A stretch of DNA of 64,000 nucleotides. Origin: Schistocephalus solidus (lineage: Eukaryota; Platyhelminthes; Cestoda; Diphyllobothriidea; Diphyllobothriidae). Shown one piece after another: positions 9,782 to 20,025 of the stretch (its first letter is position 1; each line of letters opens with the position of its first letter). A program made the position numbers and the translations under genes. The notes beneath the pieces are model-generated. The model was not told the DNA's origin and made no database searches. It worked only from the letters and a program-made list of their open reading frames with translations. The DNA is taken from positions 107,136 to 171,135 of the forward strand of contig WEDG01005180.1 of NCBI GenBank assembly GCA_017591395.1, written 5' to 3'.

Positions 9782-10742
9782 TACAGTAGACACCGTATCT
9801 CATGAAATGTCAACCGAAATTCTGAAATGTAATTGTGATTCGGACCAATTACTTAGGTATTCTTGTTAGATTAACTATCTTGCAGCCTTATCCCAAGCTA
9901 TTTCAGTCCCAGTAGGATCCCTGCTTTTAAACTAGCTTCTTTCTGACCGTCTGCAAAAATTATACTCTTTTAAAAATGGCTACTTAAGTAGTATGCAATT
10001 TTCTCATTGATCTTCAATGCTCTTATTAATCCAAATATATTTTACAGAGAATATGCACAAATATATTCTTTCTTTTACACATTTCATAGAAAATGACGTC
10101 CTCTTCAAATTTATATTTGAAGAAAAGGGAACTTTCGGTTTTAAAAAAGTTTATAAGTTGCTGAAGAATTTTGAACCATACCGACCCTTACACATTCATT
10201 CAAGGTTTTCAAACTACGTGCCGTATAAACTCTTTGTAAGGAAGAAGAAACTATGAAGAAGAGGTCACATAGTTCTCATAAAATGCTCTAATGGATTTGG
10301 ATCATGTTCTATACATTGTAGAGAACGGATACGAGGTATTGCGAATGAACAATTCAAGATCTTTAAAAATCTCATTATTAGAAACTTTGTTAAAACCGAA
10401 GGACACCCTTTCTTCAAGCAAGAAATTTGAAGAATACGTAATTTGCTATCAATAGTTTGTGCGCTTTTTTTCTGTAAAATATATTTGAATTAATAAGAGC
10501 ACCGAAAATCACTGAGAAAATTGCATAATATTTAGGTAGATATTTATTACAGAGTACGCTTTTTGTGGGCGGTCAGAGAGAACACTAATGCGAAAGCCGG
10601 TATCCTACCGTGGCTGGCATATCTTGGGATAAGTCTGCACGATAATTAATACGACATCCCTACTTAAGTAAGTTGTTTGAATCGAAAAAAACTATTCAGA
10701 ATTCCGGTTGACATTGCATGAGATAGGGAATCTAGCCTACGG
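9782..10742. mobile_element. fold-back element FB1 with long inverted repeats
   Basis: The two halves are inverted copies of each other over roughly 450 bp. Matching blocks include TATCTCATGaAATGTCAACCG at the left with its complement at the right end, TTATCCCAAG, GACCG.C.GCAAAAA, ATGCAATTTTCTC and GCTCTTATTAAT. No transposase is visible; the short readings inside are not conserved between arms. It is a non-autonomous fold-back or MITE-like DNA element. Relatives lie at 12569, 41916, 44290 and 47000. Confidence 0.8.
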
Positions 10743-10907
10743 TTAACCCAACCGTGACGGTCATTTGGTTGCCAGACATTTTAGGCCCACTTCTCGGTTG
10801 CTGCGGTCGGAAATATTCAAAAGCATTTGGGATTGGAATTCGTTCTGTGTTCCGTCCTTTAACCGGGAGGGGTCAGTGAACGCTATTCACGTCCCCTCCT
10901 CTTAGTA

Positions 10908-11035
10908 TGGCAGGTGACCGTGCGCTAATTTTCAGGACGGTACCCTAACCTAAACGCTAAGTCCAACCTTGAACCTAGTCCCAGCCTTAACCCTAACCTC
11001 CCCGCGCCTGTGAATTTAGCGCACGGCCACCTGCA
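10908..11035. repeat. hairpin enclosing telomere-like degenerate repeats
   Basis: Inverted arms of about 29 bp (10908-10936 and 11007-11035, sharing CCGTGCGCTAA and its complement) flank about 70 bp rich in CCCTAACC and CCTTAACCC words. It looks like a small MITE whose interior is a degenerate telomere-like minisatellite. Confidence 0.6.
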
Positions 11036-11055
11036 ACGGGGCGGGGGGTACCATG

Positions 11056-12084
11056 TCCTATCCAAAACTGTCCGCCTCTCATCTGGGGGTGGAGATGGGC
11101 ATCTGATAATGCGCAGATGTTTAGTAGCAACTTAACTCAAAACCTCGACAGTTTTGTCTCCATGCCTGATTTTAAAAAATACACAAGCCTAAAAAACATG
11201 CGTGCATATTACGTGGGTGGTTAAATTTTAAGAGGACACTATAAATTGAATTTGCAGAGGGCAGTCATACAGATAAACCCAACATGGTCAGATTCAGGGA
11301 CAGACTCATTTTTCGTGAAAGAGAACTCAGCCTCAAACGACTACTAACCATTTTCTTTGTGAACTGGTTTTGAACTCATTCACGTGAGTTTTTTATCCGG
11401 TAAAAAAGGTCGTTTTAGCTGAAAATATACCCTAAACGAACATTTACTTGCATGAGAGGGGGTGCGCGCGCGTTTAATAATTTGCTAGTTACAGGCCTTA
11501 AAACGTCCCACTACTACCTAGAAAGTGCGCAAAAAGCCTACAGGCTTCAGCCGCTATAAACAGGGAACCGCTTTAGTCAGCAAACGATAGGCATAGTGGG
11601 TAACCAGATAAGATCAAGATACTGGAAGAGATTGAGACTTGCGTGTTTATGGGACCTTTTAAAAGCAAGGCACTGCTTTTTCGATCAAATCATTATATTG
11701 TATGTCAGTTTAACAATAGAGGAAATAAGTTGTGCTTGACGGAAAATGGAAACCGGCTGTCACGCTCAAAGGCCAGCGGTTCCTGTCATACGGTTGGAGG
11801 TGGGTGAACGTTCTCAGGTATTTCCCGGGAGACATGCTTAACCACGCTCTTTCTAAGACTATATGACAGAGGGGCGCCAGAACTCACATAAGGGTTACTA
11901 CCATCAACCTAAACAATAGACGGTCGGCAGTGCGTGGCAGGGTGTTTAAATGACGCTGTGGTGAAGGATGGAGTTCATGACTGTCATGGAGAAGCATGAT
12001 GACTGCCCAGTTCGCACTCACAACAGCCTGTTTTCACCTCCCACCGCATGCATAACCTACTGAAGACATCTTGTTCTTAATAAT
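11056..12084. other. intron sequence, nothing recognised
   Basis: No exon, SINE or long inverted repeat was identified by eye between the hairpin and the next Penelope fragment. Confidence 0.5.
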
Positions 12085-12185
12085 ACACCTGCCGCTATCC
12101 CACCGGATACAAGTAGCGCACACGCCTACACCTCCTTTACGCACCCAGTTTTAACACCCTACGGACAGAGTTGGCTATTTGAATC
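12085..12185 (+). mobile_element. short Penelope-like linker/endonuclease fragment
   Basis: It contains GATACAAGTAGCGCACACGC followed by a block like the HPKDR-GYL segment at 13.8 and 16.2 kb (CACCCTACGGACAGAGTTGG). It is a roughly 100-bp relic. Confidence 0.55.
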
Positions 12186-12568
12186 AAAAAAAATAAATCA
12201 GGATCGCGAGGGTGAGAGTTCCGGTGGGATAATCTAATAAACTGAAGTTGCTCACTGGAATAGATATGACTCGTTGCTGAGGCTTCGAAGCGCCGGGTCG
12301 GCTCCCCATTTTCAAAGCATTTATTACAATAATAAATCTGGATTTTAAGCTAGCCGGCCGTGGACTGGTGGATTGTTTTTTGTTTTCTTTCACTCTCTTG
12401 ACCTTTAAAGTGGTGTTTGTGGGGCTGTTGAAGTAACGCGTCTTAACCCCAATAGAGGATGCTCGCAAGCCTTCGTGTTGGGCTCGTCGCGGAGCCGTCG
12501 CAAGCCATCACGTTGATGGAGGATACTTGTAACTCCACCTACCTTTAGGGGTGGGTTCGTTGGAGGGG

Positions 12569-13490
12569 GGGGATGTGCTTTCAATTCAAGCAATTTACTT
12601 AAACAGGTTTGATATATATCGACCATCTTTCAGACTAATTCCTAAATAATTCTGTTACAGTGGGATGCGAGCTTTTGAAAGAACATCCTTCTGACCGCCT
12701 GCAAAAAATATACTCTACAAAAATGGCTACTTATGTGGCTTGCATTTTTCTGACTGATTTTTGCTGTTCTCATAAATTCATATATAATTTATAGAAACCA
12801 TCCACAAAAGTATACTTCCTTACACTCATTTGGTAGTAGATTGCGTCTTCTCCTAATTCTATACTTGAAAAAGGTAAATTTCGGTTTAAAAAAGGTTCTA
12901 AATATGAGATTTTTGAAGACTGTGAAATTGTCAGTCATAATACCTCGTATCCGAATAATTATTGATGTTGCCTATAATGTATACAACACGATCCACATCT
13001 ATTGCAAAGTATTATGAGATATTCGTGATCTATTCCTCATAGCGTGGAGAAATGCATGATTTCAGTTACACAGAATGTATAAAGAATGCAGTTTGGAAAC
13101 CATGAATGCAACTGTAACGGTCAATATGGTTCAAAATTAGTCGGCTAGTCAGAAACTTTTTTAACGGAAAGATACCCTTTCTTCAAGTATAAAATTCGCA
13201 GAAGGCGAAATTTGCTACCAAACGAGTAAAAGAAATAAATTTGAATAAATAAAGGCATTGAAAATTGATGAGAAAAAGGTATGCTACTTAAGTAGCCATT
13301 TTACATGGTATACGTTTTGTGGACGTTCAGATGGAAGCCCTTTCAAAAGCCGGAATCCTACTGTGACTAAAATATCTTTGGATTACGCTGCATGATAATC
13401 AGTGTAAGAACCTTATTTAAGTAATTCGTTTGAATCGAAAACACTATTCAGAATTTCGGTCGATCTGTGTGCGCCGGGACAACTGTAAAC
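12569..13490. mobile_element. fold-back element FB2
   Basis: Its arms resemble FB1 and FB3: left ATGTGCTTTCAATTCAAGC with complement near 13430, CTTCTGACCGCCTGCAAAAA, AAATGGCTACTTA with complement AAGTAGCCATTTTACA at 13300, and right GAATTTCGGTCGAT. The outermost left terminus is missing or diverged. Confidence 0.75.
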
Positions 13491-13759
13491 TACCGAATTC
13501 AGAAAATCCAATAGTACAAGGCAAATACTGCACTTTAACAGCACTCACCCTCTGTCTCACTAAGTTTAGCTGCGTCCAGACTCTAGTTCAAACAGTTGAA
13601 GCACATTACAGCCAGCCAGCTGATACTAAACTACAATACCGTACGATCTCTTCCAAGCTAATGGATGCCCAAGCTCTTTTATCGAACAAAGCAAACGCAG
13701 AGGGAACAAACAAAAGAGCAGAAACCCAAAGTCTGGAGGGCCAGGCGTGAAAAATGCAT

Positions 13760-14180
13760 TTGATATTGTCAAAAACAAAAATTGAATACAAGTAGCACAC
13801 CAAATCATAGCTGCCTTGCGTGCTCAGCTTTTACACCCTAAGGACAGGACTGGATACCCGGGTAGAAAAGGTTTTGTCAACAAAATCTCACGTGTCAGTT
13901 GTGACGCCATGTACTATGACCAAAATGGTGAACCCGTGCCAACGCATAAACACGAACATAATTTGGCGTTCAGGCGACGAAATCATCTAGCTCAGTTGGC
14001 CAGGCACACACTGTAGACCGGGCATTGATGAACACTCAGACCGAAGAGAACACTCTGATTGCTGGCGCCTGCCCAATCAGAAAAGATCTTGAATTCCTGG
14101 CAGCAATTAACTTAGATGAGGCATTCATTAATCGGCATATATGTTTAGATGTCACATACAAAATCTACGAGGATAAATTC
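13760..14180 (+). pseudogene. Penelope-like GIY-YIG endonuclease relic
   Basis: It reads LLHPKDRTGYPGRKGFVNKI, then CDAMYYDQNGEPVPTHKHEH and FRRRNHLAQLARHTL before a stop, with a decayed C-terminal block. It aligns by eye block for block with the copy at 16.2 kb. The YIG motif is degraded (YYDQNG), so the domain is dead. No reverse transcriptase is attached. Confidence 0.75.
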
Positions 14181-14594
14181 AGATGAGCACAACTAAGCCA
14201 GAAGGGATGACAAAATGCAATAAACGTGTATTGGCGCAGACGCCGTCCAAAGGCAGACTATTTTGTTAGACACCATTAATTAAATAATTGTTTTTGTATA
14301 CAGACCATAGTCTGACGACAAGCTATGGGACCAGTCCCTAAAATTTACTAATTAAATTTCATATTTTTAGAAAGAATTTCATCTCCTTCTGGTAAAAGCA
14401 CTTTCTCTTGTAATTTTTCCGATTTCGATACGCTCAAATAAACTGAAATGAACGGCAAATCCAGATGTATTGCCGAAAAAGACAAGGAACCTGCAAGGGA
14501 ACCAAGAAAACAAGGAAAACTGTCTATGTGCGTTTTGGTTAAAGCCCGGGGAAGCGACAGCAGAGCAAATTTGGCAAATAAAAGTTGCATGAAG
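14181..14594. other. intron sequence, nothing recognised
   Basis: AT-rich stretch between a Penelope relic and a hairpin; no gene or repeat was recognised. Confidence 0.5.
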
Positions 14595-14686
14595 GTAACC
14601 CTCCGTGCTGGTTATCAGTGGACCTACTGGAGTACGCAGGAGTACTCCAATAGGTAATACGAATCAGCAGACGCACGGAGGTTACG
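14595..14686. repeat. 92-bp imperfect hairpin
   Basis: GTAACCCTCCGTGCTGG at the left faces its complement near 14668-14685, and GGAGTAC/GTACTCC faces the centre. The arms are about 43 nt with several mismatches. It may be a small MITE or a structured RNA region. Confidence 0.6.
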
Positions 14687-15234
14687 CAGAAAAACATTCT
14701 GAAAGAGACTTTTACGTGTATTACTATACCAGCATGTTCCAAAACCGCGTGCCACCACCCAGACTAGTGAGGATGGAAGAGGAACTGCAGGCGCAATGAG
14801 CGAGTACACAACTCACGCGGATAAATTTGGCTTTTCGGGTTTCACAGATCCCAGGCAAATTATCCACATTATCGTCGCAGTCATCATCGCCATCACCCCT
14901 ATCAGCATTAGCATTACCAATATCGGCATCACCCCCACCCTCCTTTCGTCATTGTAGCCCCAACGAAAATGCCATCGACCACATCGTCAACACACCATAT
15001 CTGATGCAGCTTCGGAGAGCAGGTGGTGTCAAATAGACGAGAGCGGCGCCAGGGGAGTCCCCATTTCCGTCACCGCTCCGTTCAGTCTTCTCTATGTGTA
15101 AAAACCTTCCTCCCGTCGTCCTCCAGCAAGGTGGGAACGGGGCCTCTAAGGGCTCCCTTAGCACATGACTTCAGCAGAGCGCGAGCGGATGGATAGAAAA
15201 CAAGGATAAATAGCTGCCTTGTCAGTGAGCTTGC

Positions 15235-15343
15235 CTTGTGACGCGGATTTTTCCTGCGGCTCGTAGGCCTCTTGAATGTAGCGGATGGTCTGCCGGTTGG
15301 CATATGGATAGAGGATTTCGTTTAGTCGGGGATCTCGTTGAAC
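15235..15343 (-). CDS. PLCB: phospholipase C beta exon: EF-hand to X-box linker
   Basis: A 109-nt exon with acceptor CTTAG (ending 15344). It encodes VQRDPRLNEILYPYANRQTI and then RYIQEAYEPQEKSASQ plus one base. QRDPRLNEILYP and the YEP motif are hallmarks of the last EF-hand segment of PLC beta. The only donor that keeps phase with the next exon is the non-canonical GC at 15234-15233 (CAAG followed by GCAAGC). With it, the spacing from YEP to the following RYL is 16 residues, the same as in mammalian PLC beta1 as I recall it. The polypyrimidine tract is an interrupted (CT)n microsatellite. Confidence 0.9.
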
Positions 15344-15345
15344 CT

Positions 15346-15361
15346 AAGAGAGAGAGAGAGA

Positions 15362-15433
<72 letters not shown>
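15346..15433. repeat. (GA)n microsatellite forming the polypyrimidine tract of a splice acceptor
   Basis: About 85 bp of nearly pure GA on the plus strand, read as CT on the gene strand, ends next to the acceptor at 15344-15345. Confidence 0.9.
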
Positions 15434-15435
<2 letters not shown>

Positions 15436-15859
15436 AAAAACAACAGGTGTATTTGTAAAAACGGTAATTTTTGTAAGTGTACAAAAATAATTAAATGAAT
15501 ACGCATGAAAAACCATCTAGAAACTCAGAAAATCCGCATACCACCTGGTTTTAAGAGAGGAACACAGGCGATGTATCGATACGACCTGAATACCCTGAAA
15601 ATAAGGTCCACTGCGGGCTACCTACCGAGCCCAGTTACCAAAACGCCTCTAAGCGAATGCAAGTTCTACAGAATAAATCCATATATTGATGCCGAAATAT
15701 GATGCCAGCTAGAAGGCATTACATGGGTTGGGCTACAATATTGATTAAAAATCAGCATAATTCCAAAAAGATTTTTGTCACGCCAGGCTTTTATATGCGC
15801 GTTTTCCAGCCACCTAACAAATGGCACTCCCTCCTTCTAAGGTATTTTTTTTTCTTTTG
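15434..15859. other. intron sequence, nothing recognised
   Basis: No exon recognised. One plus-strand reading (15505-15702) has no domain I recognise. Confidence 0.5.
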
Positions 15860-16510
15860 ACCTCCGATGCTCTATCTTTCAGATATAAATCGAGCCAAAG
15901 CAGACTGCTCTGATGAAGAAAGTTAAAAGGCAGAAATGAAATACGTCTTTAAATTATTCTCCAAAAATGGACTTCCACGTGACTTCGTGCATCAATGTCT
16001 GAAGCGGCAAGAAGTCAAAAAAAAGACATTTCGAACGACACGACCACGCAAGGATCAAAACCAATGACCCGGCGAACTCTCCCATACGTGACAAAGGTGT
16101 CCAAGATTGCCAAAAGAAAACTAAGAAAACACCAGATACAAGTAGCACACCACCGCGCATCATCCTTAAGCTCAAAATTGTACACCCTAAGGACAGGGTT
16201 GGCTATCTTGATAGAAAAGGTGTTGTCTACAAAATGCCATGCTCCAATTGCGATGCCGTTTATTCTGGACAAACTGGGAAATTCGTCTCAACCCGCATAC
16301 ACGAACATCAGTTAGCGGTCAGAACACGAGACCATTTTCCCAGATGGCCATGCACACACTGAACGCCGGGCATAAATTCGTATGGGAGAGCACCCGGATT
16401 GTGGGCACCTGCAAATGAGAAAAGGCTGCGATGCACTCAGATGAGGCATGTATCAATCGGCATATCGATTTGGATGCCACAGCAAACTCCTCAATTACAT
16501 ATTCAAATGC
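15860..16510 (+). pseudogene. Penelope-like linker and GIY-YIG endonuclease relic
   Basis: It reads RRTLPYVTKVSKIAKRKLRK and HQIQVAHHRASSLSSKL (the linker found between reverse transcriptase and endonuclease). After a frame change it reads VHPKDRVGYLDRKGVVYKMP, CSNCDAVYSGQTGKFVSTRI and HEHQLAVRTRDHF. VVY and the YSGQTG block are the GIY and YIG motifs, with a CxxC (PCSNC) in between. At least two frameshifts and stops break it. A C-terminal ACINRHIDLDAT block follows. No reverse transcriptase core lies upstream. Confidence 0.85.
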
Positions 16511-16514
16511 CCAC

Positions 16515-16780
16515 GGCTCACCATTCTGCTTAAGGAACATGTTTGTTCTGTTGTGCCCTGGAGCTCACTTAAGAGTCCTCGCATGCAGTCGCATAGCGAC
16601 GTGTAGCATACGTTGATAAAGTGGAACCGCCAAAGACAAGGGAGACCAGACACAACGGAGGTCGCACACTATCATCATATTCCCGATCGCAACCGAGAAG
16701 ACGGGCCCGTGGCTCAATGGTAGAGTGTTACATTCAATAACCAAAGGTCGCGGGTCAGACCCGAAGGTCAGACCCGAAAT
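16515..16780. mobile_element. SINE relic, inverted body plus plus-strand Gly-like head
   Basis: 16517-16655 is the SINE body and tail end on the minus strand; 16660-16780 is a plus-strand spacer and Gly-like head (TGGCTCAATGGTAGAG, then a decayed B box). It is the same back-to-back arrangement as at 332-650. The hammerhead-bearing tail is mostly lost. Confidence 0.65.
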
Positions 16781-16902
16781 TTCAATGAACATTTGGGTCG
16801 AAGACAATCAACCACTGTGGAATAACCACGTAATGCCCATTCTACAAACAAGTAGTACTACAAGTAGTATGAATCTTATATGGCAAAGACGTTATACCGT
16901 AC

Positions 16903-16945
16903 TTCCGACATAGATACTAGCTAAAAGCTAGTATCTATGTCGGAA
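16903..16945. repeat. perfect 20-bp hairpin
   Basis: TTCCGACATAGATACTAGCT (16903-16922), loop AAA, and its exact complement (16926-16945), directly followed by the (TA)n tract. Confidence 0.9.
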
Positions 16946-16971
16946 ATATATATATATATATATATTCCATT

Positions 16972-17061
<90 letters not shown>
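16946..17061. repeat. (TA)n microsatellite
   Basis: About 115 bp of TA with a CCATTCCATA interruption near 16965 and TATGGAAT at the right edge, so the tract can fold on itself. Confidence 0.9.
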
Positions 17062-17063
<2 letters not shown>

Positions 17064-17399
17064 AATAACGGAGGTCGTTTTCATCCCGAGATAGTATAAT
17101 GAAAAGAAAAATGCTCTTCGGGAAATGGATGGGGGTCTTTTACTCGAGATAGTGTTGCACGCAAGGATGATGTCCATTTGTGCGCAATGGAGATGCCAAA
17201 CCGGTTTGATTGTGGGGCGATCGCTTCGGAGATGCCCTTCACTAAGGGTACGGAGTAAAATTTACGCGGTTCGGGTTCGCCATTAGAGCCGAAGGTTTGT
17301 GGTTGTCTCTGGTGTATATATATGTATATGTGGCAGATAACCTCTCGAAATTTACTTCTACTAATTTAATAAAAAACGCTAGTCGTTGTCAAAAACGTC

Positions 17400-17690
17400 C
17401 TTAGGTAGGTGTGTTTCGTTAACATTATGCCACTGCTATGGGGATATTAGTGGTTCAGGTTGCGGTTGGGACTGGCTACTCGTGGTGTATGGTTTTTCAT
17501 GTTCGGATAAGGGTTTAGGGTTGTGAGGTTAGTGTAACGATTAGAATAAGGTCTAGGGTTTTAGGTAAGAATTAGGTTTAGCGTTAAGGTTGTAATAGTG
17601 GGGTTAGTGTTTTAAGGTTATAAATCGGGCAGGGATTTTAAGATCAGTGTCAAGCTTAGAGTCTTAAGATTATGGTTACGTGCTAGGATC
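17400..17690. repeat. degenerate GGTTAG-rich minisatellite
   Basis: Words such as GGGTTTAGGG, GGTTAG, TTAAGG and AGGGTT recur irregularly for nearly 300 bp. It is telomere-like in composition but not an ordered array. Confidence 0.6.
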
Positions 17691-18014
17691 CCCAATGATT
17701 AACATTGGATCACAAGGATATTCATAACCGATCTTATGCTGACTAATAATTTGCATTTATAACTGATTTTCACTGTTTTTATGTCCCTTTTTATTTGTTC
17801 TGCTTCCATTCTGTATTAACTAGATGTATTTTTAGCATTTCATAGAGTTTGGGTTGTATTTTAATTGATGTTAGCTTGCTAGCTGCCTGTGATTAGGCTA
17901 ATTAGCCTAGATTGTTTTTCATATTTTTTAATTACGCGTTCGAGTACTCGCTGACCGCAATTTTGGAGTTTCTTCTTCGCGGAGTACGCAACCCACCGCT
18001 CATTTTATGAGTGG

Positions 18015-18250
18015 GACTACTGTTCGAAAAAGTTATTTATGCAAAGTAAAATTGAATCTGACATGTTATTGCGCCGAATTTTATGGTTTTTAAACTACAG
18101 GCGATGCTTTTTTTAGGAAAAACAACACATTCCTCTATGTGACTAAGACGATACAATATAGGGGGTCAAAAATCTTCTAATTGCTATGGAGCGTGCCATC
18201 TGCTTTATAGACAGCATTAATTAACGCCAGTAACTATAGCTATTTGAATG
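18015..18250. repeat. dispersed repeat shared with about 8.0-8.15 kb
   Basis: It shares TTTTTAAACTACAGGC, a following AAAAACNACACAT-like block and CGAA/GATAG-rich text with the 8.0-kb copy. The family is unknown. Confidence 0.5.
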
Positions 18251-18264
18251 AAAATATCTTGAGA

Positions 18265-18664
18265 TTATCCTGCAAACTGGTGGCTCGGAGGCTGGACCCA
18301 AATTCAACGCTGGAAACCCATATTTGAGCGACTGGTGACACTTTTCGCATTCAAGGAGCGAGCATCATAGGCCGAGGAACCTCAAAATCTGAACCACTTG
18401 CACCTGGGACATGGTATTCAGAGGCCAAATCTATTAACAGGCATCTAGACCTTCAAACGACCTATAAGGTCCTGCGTCATTATATGTATAAAGACCAGAG
18501 CAAGATGGTTACACCGAAACTAAGGCAGATAAGCGAAGACGGCCCCGTGACGAACCCACCGGAAGATGAAGCAGGCTTACAAGCACCCTTGACCAATGTG
18601 AAGTTGCTCAAAACCAGCGGCCGTCAAGCTGTACAAACATCCACACAGAGGCCGAGGCAGTGAA
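18265..18664 (+). pseudogene. C-terminal end of a Penelope-like endonuclease
   Basis: The reading has no ATG start. LVARRLDPNSTLETHI is followed by an in-frame TGA (18325-18327), then ATGDTFRIQGASIIGRGTSK and SINRHLDLQTTYKVLRHYMY, and continues as a hydrophilic tail to a stop at about 18661. The SIIGRG and SINRHLDL blocks are the conserved C-terminal elements after the GIY-YIG core. The tail is open for about 100 codons, so this relic is relatively young or slow to decay. It differs in sequence from the copies at 6.3 and 59.3 kb. Confidence 0.75.
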
Positions 18665-19114
18665 CGAGAGAAAATCGATCAGTTCAAGGCCGACCAGTTC
18701 AGCATGTTATTCAAAACACTGATCGCCTCAATTGCCTACCATCACCTTTCTAGGAGACATTCATGTAAGCAAGGTTACTTGGTGACATTAAAGACAATGG
18801 TCCGAAAGCAGGACACTATTATAGGGGCCGCCTGGCATACCTGGATGTTATTGCCTGTTCGGAATGCAAAAAACGAAAGAAGAGAACAGTGTGGGAGTTT
18901 GTCCAGACAAGCTAAATGTGGGACGTCACGTCATCTGGGGGGGGGGAACCCGAATTTCCGACGACTCGAATAACTCCACTTAAAAAGGCTGCAACTGCAA
19001 CTGGAGGTCAGTCCGGTAGATCTGGTTGACAGTCAAGGCAGCAAAGTGTGCTGTGTTTGTGAGCAGCTCTTTCAAAAAGGAAGCGCATCGCAAAGGGGGG
19101 GTATAATAACTTAC
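18665..19114. other. intron sequence, nothing firmly recognised
   Basis: A plus-strand reading (18704-18973) has no recognised domain. A G-run lies near 18940. It is part of the 3,771-bp intron 15344-19114. Confidence 0.5.
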
Positions 19115-19169
19115 CTCGTTGAGGAATTCCATCATTTTTTCATGAGAAATTGTGGGTTTTCCGTTTGAG
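19115..19169 (-). CDS. PLCB: phospholipase C beta mini-exon: EF-hand segment
   Basis: A 55-nt exon with acceptor TTTTTAG (ending 19170) behind a pyrimidine tract and donor GTAAGT from 19114. It encodes SNGKPTISHEKMMEFLNE after one leading base. It matches the PLC beta segment that precedes QRDPRLNEIL and joins in phase 0 to the exon at 15343. Identification rests on position, phase and the GKP.....MM.F.N pattern. Confidence 0.88.
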
Positions 19170-19289
19170 CTAAAAATTGAAAGGGGGAGAGGAAAATTAG
19201 ATAAAGAAAACAAACGCTGTGAGATGCTAAGAACCGTAACTCGGAGGGCGGCCGACCAAATGGTTAACCCGTTCGTTGACGAACACTCA

Positions 19290-19660
19290 ACGACTGCTAA
19301 GGGAGCTCACTCGTCCCGTTCTGCATTGGAGCTCAATCTCGAGCTCCGCCACCAGCCGCAAAGTGGCTAGTAGTAGTATAGGCAGATGAACATTGCCAAC
19401 AAAGCCAAGGGAGACTGGAATGGCCAGTTCTGGCTCATTTCATTCGTCAACTAATGTCAATATTCCCCATATAAACCGACAAGACAATGAACCCGTGGCT
19501 CATTGGTTAGAACGTTGGACTTCTGATCCCCGGGTCGCGGGTTCGAACCTCGAGTGGGTAACGACCTGGGGTTGGGTATGACTGGATGATGATGGCTAAA
19601 AGCCAAAAATGGCCATTCCAGCCTCCCCTGTCTTTACCGGAAAAGTTAATCTGCGTTAAA
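19290..19660. mobile_element. SINE copy, inverted tail plus plus-strand Arg-like head and tail
   Basis: 19290-19435 is body and tail on the minus strand; 19455-19660 has a plus-strand head with GTTGGACTTCTGAT and B box GGGTTCGAACCTC, then the tail. The hammerhead core is mutated (ATGATGA, and AAAA for GAAA). It is the same fold-back layout as at 332-650. Confidence 0.75.
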
Positions 19661-19744
19661 CCGCTCCTTAACGGGATTTAAAGTTAGGCTGTAAGCGCCT
19701 TCGTGGTAATGTGGCCGGTATGGCACTGGGATGAACGCGCGATC

Positions 19745-20025
19745 CGAGCCGCCTCATGAAAGCCTAGTGCATGCTCTGGGAACCAGGTCGTATGTGACAC
19801 ATGCAAGCGGGGTGTTTACTCTTGTCTGCCACTGCATCGGAGCCCATTTCCGGTCGTATTGACACAGTCTTGCCATAGGAAAAATGTGTGTGCGGGAGTC
19901 GAGAGTGCAGTAGGTACTGTGCAAGTTTGCCTCATTATAAACTAATTCATACAAGAATCACCTTACTGTGCGCACTCCATTGGGGGTGACACAGTGGACG
20001 CCGGCGTCCGCGGCTGTTGAACTGT
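19745..20025 (+). mobile_element. SINE-B family relic
   Basis: It is a decayed copy of the family seen best at 55748-56109, ending in GCGGCTGTTGAACTGTC, the family's 3' end. Confidence 0.55.

Noticed and set aside
15910..15948. Hammerhead motif near CTGATGA upstream of the 16-kb Penelope relic
   Set aside because: CTGATGA and GAAAT..GTC are present, but stem II does not pair convincingly.
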